This document shows positions 45,088 through 55,000 of a stretch of DNA of 64,000 bases, one piece after another. The position numbers and the translations under genes are program-made. Position 1 is the stretch's first letter. Each line of letters begins with the position of its first letter. The DNA comes from Bacteroidales bacterium UBA5429 (GTDB lineage Bacteria; Bacteroidota; Bacteroidia; Bacteroidales; WCHB1-69), in contig DIRT01000017.1 of assembly GCA_002427605.1 (NCBI GenBank), forward strand, positions 13,336-77,335. The letters run 5' to 3'. The notes below the pieces were generated by a model. That model was not told the DNA's origin, made no database searches, and saw nothing but the letters and a program-made list of their open reading frames with translations.

Positions 45088-45894
45088 ATGGAACAATTCA
45101 TTAATGCGGCTTGGGAAAATAGGGAGTTATTAAAGGAGTCTGATTATCAGAAAGTTATCAGGGAAGTGATAGATCAATTGGATCAAGGTTTAATCAGGGT
45201 GGCTGTTTGTTCTGAAGATCAGTGGATTGTGAATGAGTGGATAAAAAAAGCAATTTTACTCTATTTTTCTATTCAGTCCAATCAAAAGATAGTTTCCCCT
45301 CCTTTTGAGTATTTTGATAAGATCCCTCTAAAAAGTGGATTTGATAAATTGGGGGTTCGCGTAGTACCTCCGGCAACAGCCAGATTTGGTTCCTATTTAG
45401 CACCTCAGGTGATATTGATGCCTTCTTACGTCAATATTGGTGCTTACGTTGATTCCGGAACTATGGTGGATACATGGGCAACAGTTGGTTCTTGTGCTCA
45501 AATTGGTAAAAATGTGCATCTTAGTGGAGGTGTTGGGATTGGAGGTGTTTTGGAACCTTTACAAGCGACACCTGTAATTATTGAGGATGATTGCTTTATA
45601 GGTTCCCGTTGTATTGTTGTTGAAGGAGTGCATGTAAAGAAGGGAGCTGTGTTGGGAGCCAATGTAGTGTTGACAAAAAGTACAAAGGTGATCGATGTTA
45701 CGGGGAAAGAACCAGTGGAGTATAGTGGCTGTATCCCTGAAAATAGTGTGGTTATTCCCGGTACTAGAGTTAAAACATTTCCTGCTGGTGATTATCATGT
45801 TAATTGTGCCTTGGTTATTGGAAAAAGAAATGCGTCTACAGATAAAAAAACCTCACTTAATCAGGTGTTGAGAGAGTTTGAAATACAATTGTAA
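45088..45894 (+). CDS. dapD: Tetrahydrodipicolinate N-succinyltransferase
   Basis: A 268-residue left-handed beta-helix acyltransferase. The hexapeptide repeats run from about 105 to 215 (VILMPSYVNIGAYVDSG, WATVGSCAQIGKNVHLSGG), with VGIGGVLEPLQATPVIIEDD (20 residues) as a family hallmark. It succinylates tetrahydrodipicolinate in the succinylase branch of lysine and diaminopimelate synthesis. Its ATG overlaps the unneeded upstream extension of the divergent metallophosphatase frame, which further supports the shorter start there. No clear -7 box is visible. Confidence 0.95.
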   Translation: MEQFINAAWENRELLKESDYQKVIREVIDQLDQGLIRVAVCSEDQWIVNEWIKKAILLYFSIQSNQKIVSPPFEYFDKIPLKSGFDKLGVRVVPPATARFGSYLAPQVILMPSYVNIGAYVDSGTMVDTWATVGSCAQIGKNVHLSGGVGIGGVLEPLQATPVIIEDDCFIGSRCIVVEGVHVKKGAVLGANVVLTKSTKVIDVTGKEPVEYSGCIPENSVVIPGTRVKTFPAGDYHVNCALVIGKRNASTDKKTSLNQVLREFEIQL

Positions 45895-45957
45895 AATAGA
45901 AATAGAATTATTAATAAAATTGTTTTTTTATGTGAATTGATTTGTAACCCGTCAGAC

Positions 45958-48774
45958 ATGAGAGTAATATTGTTAGCTTTTTTTAGCTTTGCAATTGTAA
46001 CTGCTTTTTCTCAACAGAATATCAATATACCCTCAGGAACTAATACCGCTACCCACACAACTTGCACTGCAAATTTTTATGATACAGGAGGAAGTTCCGG
46101 TAACCATGGAGTGAATCAACTTTCAGCTATCACTTTTATTCCCGCTTCTCCCGGATTATCAGTTAGGATTGAGTTTTCGATCTTTTCGGTGGGTGTAGGA
46201 GCTACTCTTCTTGTTTTTGATGGAATGGATAACAATGCACCTCAAATCGCTACTTATAATGAAATGATCTCTCCGTTGGGGCAACCGATTGTTGCTTCCT
46301 CTCTTAATACTTCAGGTGCTCTGCATATTGTATTTGTTTCCGGAAGCCAAAATGGTGCCGGTTGGGCTGCTACTGTATCGTGTCGTGCACCCTGTCAAAG
46401 TTATAATGTACAAGTAGATCCTGTGGTAACAACCAAACCGATTGTAGAAGAACTCTATATGAATGTTTGTAAAGATAGCTGCATTACTTTTGGTGCTGAA
46501 GCAGTTTTCTTACAAAATAACATCAATTATGAACAAACACAGGAGAATACAATGTTCGTCTGGCGTTTTGGATATTCTATTGTTGATACACAAAGAGTTG
46601 TAACCAAGTGTTTTACACAGGTGAGGGGCTGGGACTATACGCTGTATGCCATTGATACAATGGGCTGTTTCCCCAATACGATGTACAAAGGAAGGATCAG
46701 GGTAGCTGATAACCCAATCAATGGAATACCCCCACTTCCAGATGCTTGTTCCGGTAATTATATGGATGTTTATGTCGGGAGTGATCCTCTGGCTACTATT
46801 CAAACAGCCACTGTCGGCTCTACTGAAACAGGTACACTTTCTGAAGCGCATACCGTTTTTCTGCCTGATGGCAATAATACTTGTTATAACTCAGATATTC
46901 TGTTCGATATTTTTAATCCGGGACAAATGTTGACCGATCTTAATCACCTGAAAGGAGTTAGATTGAATATGGAGCATTCCTATTTGGGAGATATCTCTAT
47001 TCGCTTGCAATGTCCCTCAGGACAATCTGTGATTTTAAAAGCACACAATGCAGGAAATCCTATGCCTATGGGACCTATTAGTAATCCTTGTTCTGTCGGA
47101 GGCGGTGGAATCGATCTGGGTTGTGCACCCAATCCACCTATTGGAAATCCCACATACAATACTCCGGGTATAGGATGGGAATATGAGTTTAGACCGGGTT
47201 ATACTACTTGTTTTGGATCTGGTGGTCCTACCGTAGGATACCATCATGTGGATCAGATTGGTCAAACCTGGACAGGCCCGGCACTGAGACCCAGTGTGCC
47301 TAATATGCATACTAATGTACCGACCTCTCCGGAGTATTATGGAATTTACGAATCGATAGGAAACCTTTTGAACTGCCCGTTGAATGGGAATTGGAGAATT
47401 ACCATTTGTGACCATATTCCTTATGATAATGGTTATATTTTTAGTTGGTCCCTCTCTTTGGATCCCTCGATAGTACCCGGTGGATGGCAATATAATGTGG
47501 ATATTGATACAGTGATCTGGGGGGGAATTCATGTAATCCCAACATCTAAAACTTCTGCTCAGATTTTATTGGGAGAGGCAGGAGATAATGTTTATGATGT
47601 GAAGATTATTGATGAATATGGGTGTGAATATGATACAAGTTTTCATGTACTAGTGATTCAATCACCGGAACCTAATATTAATGGGGGATTGGATACAGCG
47701 AAACTATGCGAGGGACAAATTATCATTTTAAATGCCGAATATGAAGATCCCGATGCTGTTTATTGGTGGAATACGGGAGCAACAACAGATGAGATTATGG
47801 CTTTGGTTGAAGGGTGGTATTTAATTGAAATTACCGCAACAGCAGAGGGGTCCGATCTTATTTGTACAGGAAAAGACTCCATATACGTTTCTATTAACGA
47901 CCATCCTTTGCCTGATTTTTATACTGACCCTGTAGAAGGTTGTGCTCCAATGGAGATACAGTTTACCAATGAAACTATTACAAATACTCATCAGTTCAAT
48001 ATGTATGAGTGGAGAATATATAATTTTGGGGGACAGGAAGTGTATCGCTCTTATCAAGTAAATCCCAAATTTTTTATTGAAAACCCCGATACCTATCATG
48101 TGCAACTGATTGTTAAAACTCCCAACGGATGCACAGATTCAATTGTGAAATGGAATTATCTGAAAATCTACCCTCAACCTATTGCAGAGTTTTCCCATAC
48201 TCCTGAAATTTCTTTGATGAGTGAAACAGGAGGTGAGGTAATCTTTACCAACTATTGCGATTCAGTTCGTTTTGCTGCTGATCCGAATACGCATTGGTAT
48301 TGGAATTTTAGCGATGGTACAGTGGATTCGCTTAATTGGAATCCTACACATACTTACTCTACATGGGGAGATTATGATGTTGTTTTTTATATCACAACAG
48401 TGTATGGATGCTCCAGCTCTATAGCCCATAGGGTTGTGATAGAGCAAGATTTGGAGTTTCCTAACGTCATAACACCGAATGGAGACGGATTGAATGACGT
48501 TTTTGCTGTCAAAAATCTTAATCCCGCGTTTGACCCTGAAGATCCGGATCGTTATCGTGAAAATGTACTGCAAATCTTTGATCGCTGGGGAAGAAAAGTG
48601 TATGAAGCATTGAATTATAATACCTACATGAAGGATGATGAGTTACTCATAGGAACTCAATGTTTTGACGCGATTGATCTTCAAGATGGACAATACTATT
48701 TTTCCTTTTATTATAAGGGAAAAATGAAGGTGGTTGAGTATAGTGGGTCTTTGCTCATTGTACGGGAAAAATAA
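45958..48774 (+). CDS. Large secreted protein with P-domain, PKD-like domains and T9SS type B sorting tail
   Basis: A 938-residue exported protein. The ATG at 45958 starts a signal peptide ending TAFSQQ; the TTG at 45937 would precede it needlessly. In order: a CUB-like N-terminal beta domain (about 20-145), a middle segment, a proprotein convertase P-domain-like stretch (LNMEHSYLGDISIRLQCPSG to WSLSLDP), PKD-like units (PVEGCAPMEIQFTN and WYWNFSDGTVDS), and a C-terminal gliding-motility-type domain beginning FPNVITPNGDGLNDVF with QIFDRWGRKVYE. That tail is the T9SS type B (SprB-like) signal for export and surface attachment. The role is probably adhesion or cell-surface structure. Confidence 0.85.
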   Translation: MRVILLAFFSFAIVTAFSQQNINIPSGTNTATHTTCTANFYDTGGSSGNHGVNQLSAITFIPASPGLSVRIEFSIFSVGVGATLLVFDGMDNNAPQIATYNEMISPLGQPIVASSLNTSGALHIVFVSGSQNGAGWAATVSCRAPCQSYNVQVDPVVTTKPIVEELYMNVCKDSCITFGAEAVFLQNNINYEQTQENTMFVWRFGYSIVDTQRVVTKCFTQVRGWDYTLYAIDTMGCFPNTMYKGRIRVADNPINGIPPLPDACSGNYMDVYVGSDPLATIQTATVGSTETGTLSEAHTVFLPDGNNTCYNSDILFDIFNPGQMLTDLNHLKGVRLNMEHSYLGDISIRLQCPSGQSVILKAHNAGNPMPMGPISNPCSVGGGGIDLGCAPNPPIGNPTYNTPGIGWEYEFRPGYTTCFGSGGPTVGYHHVDQIGQTWTGPALRPSVPNMHTNVPTSPEYYGIYESIGNLLNCPLNGNWRITICDHIPYDNGYIFSWSLSLDPSIVPGGWQYNVDIDTVIWGGIHVIPTSKTSAQILLGEAGDNVYDVKIIDEYGCEYDTSFHVLVIQSPEPNINGGLDTAKLCEGQIIILNAEYEDPDAVYWWNTGATTDEIMALVEGWYLIEITATAEGSDLICTGKDSIYVSINDHPLPDFYTDPVEGCAPMEIQFTNETITNTHQFNMYEWRIYNFGGQEVYRSYQVNPKFFIENPDTYHVQLIVKTPNGCTDSIVKWNYLKIYPQPIAEFSHTPEISLMSETGGEVIFTNYCDSVRFAADPNTHWYWNFSDGTVDSLNWNPTHTYSTWGDYDVVFYITTVYGCSSSIAHRVVIEQDLEFPNVITPNGDGLNDVFAVKNLNPAFDPEDPDRYRENVLQIFDRWGRKVYEALNYNTYMKDDELLIGTQCFDAIDLQDGQYYFSFYYKGKMKVVEYSGSLLIVREK

Positions 48775-49009
48775 AGATCTGTTTTTTTTATTTATACACT
48801 TCCCTATGATCTGAATTGCAGATAAATAATTATCACTTGTGAATTCTTAATAATCCTTAAGAAATTTAATTTTATAAAAAAAAAGATATATCTTCGAACC
48901 TTAGATTTGAGACTTCTCGCTTTTATTTTAAAAACAAGATCAGAAAATTTGTTAACGAAAGTTAAGGTTTTGATTATCAAATATATTACAAACAATAAAT
49001 TAATAAGTT

Positions 49010-52000
49010 ATGAGTAGAAAAATCTATTTTATTTTCTCTTTGTTTATGCTCTTTTCTTTAAATCATGTTGTGCATGGACAAAATCACGCGTTGAGTTTCT
49101 CTAGTTCCAGTACTTATGCACAGATTCCACATGAATCTTCGTTAAACATCACGACTGCAGTGACGCTGGAAGCCTGGATCTATCCTACAGCCTGGAAAGC
49201 TCAAGTGTATGAAGGATGTATTATTAACAAGGAATCTACCTCCGGTGGTTCCGGATACATGTTGCGTTGTGGTGCTAATGGAACCCTGAACTTTAACTTA
49301 GGTACTCCTAATGGATGGAAAGAGGTGAATTCAGCTCCCGGTGCATTACAGTTGAATACCTGGCAACACGTTGCAGGCGTATTTGATGGTAATACATTGA
49401 AAATTTATATTGATGGACAGCTACAATCCAATACACTCGCTTATTCAGGAGTGATTGGTACGAATACAACTCCTATCGAAATAGGACGTTGTTATAGCTA
49501 CACTTCTCGTTATTTTCAAGGAAAAATTGATGAAGTAAGAATCTGGAATGCAGCACTTTCAGAAACTGATATTTCTACTTATTACAATCAATCTGTTGAT
49601 GCTTCTCATCCTAGTTATGCGAATTTAGTTTGCTATTATGAAATGGATGACATCAATACTGATACTGACGGTGATGGAAATAAAGATTTAGTTCCTACAG
49701 TTGGTGTAGCAGGTGAAATATATGGAACAGATTATACAGCAACTTGTAACCCTCTGTTTACAAGTTCAGCACCGACTGGAGATGTTCTCCTTTCTACTCA
49801 TCAAATTACTTCTGATGCAACTATCGGTGGAGTGAATCAACAAATATTAAGAATAAAGGTTTCTGCTTTTGATGAGGTACAACTTTCGCAAATGGTTTTC
49901 CAAACTAATGGAACAACTTCGATCAGTGATATTTCAAATGCTAAGGTTTATTATACGGGATCTTCATCCTCTTTTTCTTCAACAAATCAGTTTGGATCCA
50001 CTATAACAACACCTCCGGGTGCTAATACTAATATGACCTTTACCGGACAACAAACAATTCCTTGCGGAACTTCATACTTATGGCTTACCTATGATATCGA
50101 TGCCAATGCTACATTAGGCAATTTTGTGGATGGAGCTTTCATTAGTGCTACTATTGATGGTATACCTTATGCTCCGGATGTGTCAGAACCAGTAGGCTCC
50201 AGAACAATTTCTGAGTCTTGTACTCATACATTGAAACTGAGTTCATATATGACAACAGGCTGGAGTGGTGGAACAGCAAAGGTTTTGGTAGATGGTAGTG
50301 AAGTGCTTACAGATGTAGGCTCTACTTTTACAAGCGGTTCCGGACCTGTGTCTGTAGAGTTTTCGGCATCAACAGGCAATCAAATTACTGTTATCAGAAC
50401 CCAGGATGGTAGCTCTCCCTATTCAATGATGGTTTCAATATTGGACGTAAATGGTACGGTGATCCTACCGCAAACTAATGTAACTCCCACCGGTGTTGGT
50501 GCTGTAGCTTATTGTGGCGGAATTGTTTATACTGACCCGGCTACCGATATTACTGCATACTCTGTGCAATTAAATGGTTCTTATGAAAATTGTACTCCAT
50601 GGGAAAGTGGTTTTAGATACAAGAAAACAAATGAAACAATCTGGAACTATGTTCAAGAATATAGTAATCCAATGATTTATTATCTCCAAACCATTGAACC
50701 ATCATCTTCTTATCATTACCAGGCTTATGCCATAGTTGATGTTGACACATTACTCGGAGAATTGGTGAATTTCCAAACTCCATGTATTCCTACTTCTGTG
50801 CCTTTTGAAGAGAACTTTAACTCAACTTCACTTCCTATCTGTTGGACTAACAGTTCTTCTAATTCTTTTGATTTTGTGTCTTACGGAAGTAATCCTACAA
50901 CCACTCCTTTTGAAGGTTCAGGTATGGCACGCTTTGCCGGCTATTCATATGGTTCTGGTGCTGTAGGATATCTTGCAACTCCTGAATTTGATAACTTAAC
51001 AGAGGGAATGGAGGTGAAATTCTGGTTTTACAGACAAAATTATAACACGAGTTATACGAATGGGGCACTTAGGGTTTATGCTAATGATGCCAACAATAAC
51101 GTAGGGGCTACATTATTGACCACCGTTCAACGGGTTTATTTCCACACTCCTGCAGAAGAAGCTTCGGGCTGGTATCAATACACCGTAACAATTCCGGCAG
51201 GCTATTTTACACATATCATTTTTGAAGCTACTTCAGATTGGTATGGGAATATGTTTTTAGATGCCGTTTCTATAGATTATCCATCCTCTTGTCCTGCTCC
51301 CCCATATAGCTCGCTTGCTGTAATTACTACAGATCAATCTTCCGTAACATTTAATTGGGAAAGAGGAGGTCAAGAGTCAGTATGGGAAGTGGCGTACAAG
51401 GAGGCTGATGACAATGATGCAGATTGGTCATACGAATCAGTATACGATACAATATATACTTTATATAACTTACAGCCTGCTACCTCTTATTTAGTAAAAG
51501 TACGTGCAATATGTAGTGCAGGAGATGAAAGTTCCTGGACGATAATACGTCAATTTGCTACAGGTTGCGAACCATTTGAAACCTTACCTTTTGTTGAGAA
51601 TTTTGTAAATACTGAAATTAATGATATTCCACTTTGTTTTGACAAATTGACAACAGGTCCTGCATACGTTAAAACAGTAGTCTTCTCAAATGAAAAGATG
51701 ATTCAACTTTCCTCTGAGGGTGTGGAAAATTATTCCTTCTTTATTTTACCTGCAACTCTTGAGCCGGTAAACAATTTGAGAATTAAATTCAAGTATTATG
51801 GAGGTCAAAATCACTTGTTCAAAATTGGTTATATTTCCGACATAGTTGATCCAACCTCATTTGTGGAGATCCATAATGTTCTTTTAAGCAATAGTGGCGG
51901 ATGGTATAGTTACGATATCATTAGCAATGAAACATTATATGGTAACGAAAGAGTAGCAATTCAGATTCAGATGCCTGCTCAGCACTATGCTCGTTTAGAT

Positions 52001-55000
52001 AGTATTACCATGATGGTACAACCATCTTGTACAGAGCCGTCAGGATTGACAATGGTAGGTGTTGATATCAATGAAATAACACTGGATTGGATTGGAAATG
52101 CATCTGCTTATAATCTTGAATATAAAGAGAATTCTGAAACCAGTTGGAATACGGTAAACTATGTGAACCCACCCTATACTGTTTCAGGTTTAACGCAAAA
52201 TACTACTTATGACTTTAAAGTTCAGTCAGTTTGTGATGGCGGAGATGTGAGTGTATTTACTCCTGTGTTAACTGCAAGTACATTGTGTGATGTAATCACT
52301 CAATTGCCTTATGTTGAGGATTTTGAAACTACACCTATTGGAGCTATTCCTACATGTTATGATAAAATTGTCTCTACGAATACTCAATGCCAAGTAATTG
52401 ATTACGAAACAGAAGCTCCGGGTGCCGGAAAAGTATTGGAGATGTCATTTGCCTACGGATCATCAGGAGATTGCTTTATTATTCTTCCCAAAATTGATGA
52501 GCCTCTCAATACTTTAAGAGTCGGTTTTAAATACTTGGGAGGTAGTGATAATCATAAATTTGGATATATGGTTGATCCAACTAATTCGGCATCATTTGTT
52601 GAAGTTGCAAGTGTTGATATTCCTGCCAATGTGGGATGGTTCTTTGTGAATTTAATGACTGATAACCAATTGACTGGAAGTGAAAGAATTGCAATTAAAT
52701 ATAATGCAAATGCTTCTTGGCATAATAACAGATATGATAGCTTGACTGTGGATTACATGCCTTCATGTATGTCTCCATTTAACTTGACTGCAACTGAGAT
52801 AGATGCTTATACTTATGAGTTGAATTGGAGTGCTCCAACAGTGGGAAGTGCTGTAGATTATAACTTGTCATACAAGGCTTCTACTGATGCATCATGGACT
52901 ACTATCTATAACGTGACTCCCCCTTACACTTTGGGTCAATTAATCCCAATTACAACTTATCAGTTTAAAGTCCAAACTAATTGTAGTGTTGGAGAGACCA
53001 GTGACTTTTCTATGGCTACCTCATTTACTACACCATGTGCGCCTATAACACCTCCTACAGTAGTTGAACCATTTAATAGTATGCCACCCAACGCTTGTTG
53101 GACTAGAAAAAGAGGTTCGCTCCCTGCAACAGGAAATGCTGTGTTGTCAGATATGTCAGGTGGATGGAATACTCGTACTACTTTATCAGGAAATACAGCT
53201 GCCGTTAATTACTGGTCTACTAATGTGGACTATTGGTTAATTACGCCTACTTATGACTTAGGAGATGGTTCTCAAACATATCAAATTGATTTCGAATTGG
53301 CAACTACAGCATATAATAATGCCAATCCTGGTAATTTAGATCAAAATAGTTCAGCTCGTTTTGTAGTGTTGATTTCAACTGATAATGGCTTGACCTGGAA
53401 CTCTGATGGAATATTGAGAGAATGGAATAATAGTGGTACCGGAATTGGATTTAATACACTTAACAATACACTGCAAACTCAATCGATTGCGTTGATCGAT
53501 CCCGTTACTCAAATGCCGTATACCGGTCTGGTTAAATTTGCTTTCTTTGCATTCCAAAATGTAGCCGGAACAGATAGTGACCTGCATATGGATAATTTCC
53601 AAGTGCTGAATTATAGCCCTTGTATGCGTCCCTCATCCTTAATGGCGTCAGATATTACAGAGTCTTCTCTTAACCTTTCTTGGGTTGAAAACGGAACATC
53701 TACTTCATGGATTATTGAATATGGTCCTACTGGATTTACTCCGGGAGCAGGTTTTATTGAAACAACAGTTACAAATCCACATGCTCTACAAGGATTAACA
53801 CCTAATACCGTTTATGATATCTATGTTCAATCAGATTGTGGCGGTACCTACAGTGAGTATAGCAATCCAATTACAGTTGCTACATATCCAACTCCTGTTC
53901 AATTACCATACTATAACGATTTTGAAACTACTTCAACTCATAGCGATTTTGGTTTTAAAAACGGAACCCAGATTAATAAATGGTATATTGGTAATGCAAC
54001 AAATAACCCGGATGTAAATAATACACCCGGAGGTGAAAATGCTTTGTATATCTCTAATGATGGTGGTAATACCTGGGTATATACTCCCGGAAGTGGTAAT
54101 AACGCTTCCAGGGTGTATGCTTATATAGATATAGAAGTGCCCGTTGGAACTACTGAGATTAAACTTGACTTTGATTGGAAAGCCAATGGTTATGAATATA
54201 ATTACGATTTCTTACGTGTTTATATGGCGCCTCGTAATATTCCATTCACTGCCGGACAAAATCCACCGACAGTAAATGGTGTAAACTATGATGCAGCAGC
54301 ACAAATAGGTAACTATACCGGTGGAACAGGTGAACATTGGCTAAGCAGACAAACTACCTGGCAACATAAACAATTCTTAATTAAATCTGATCAGTTTACT
54401 GATCTTGGAGGCAATACATGGAGACTCTATTTCCATTGGAGAAACGACCGTTCAACTGCTGACCAACCCCCCGCAGTAGTGGATAATATCGCTATTGAAG
54501 TGGTAACTTGTACTTCTCCTTCTCAGCTAACAGCTTCTAATATTTCTTCAAGTGAAGTTGATTTGGCATGGACTGAAAATGGAACTGCCACACAATGGGT
54601 TATTGAGTACAAAAAAGCAGTTGAAACTACTTGGCAAACAGTCAATGTTTCTCAAAATCCTTATACAATAACCAATCTGGATCCTGCTACGGCATACAAG
54701 TTTAGAGTGATGTCAGACTGTATCAGTGAATTAAGTGCTTATACAAACGAAATTACAGTGCTTACAGCTTGTGCACCAATAACCACAATTCCATGGAATG
54801 AAGGTTTTGAATCGTTAACCGCTCCTGCTACATTACCGGCATGTTGGGCGGCCACTAACTTCACTTCAAAAACAAATACTCAAATAGTAGATAATAACTC
54901 TTATAACAGAAATGCAAGAAGTGGTAGTGGTGCAGCATACTTTGTATGGGGAGCTAATGACTATTTCTTTACTCCGGGATTTGAATTGGAAGCCGGAATG

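Noticed and set aside
44164..45096. Start of the metallophosphatase at 45096
   Set aside because: The extension lies upstream of the promoter box and overlaps dapD; the ATG at 44985 begins a signal peptide.
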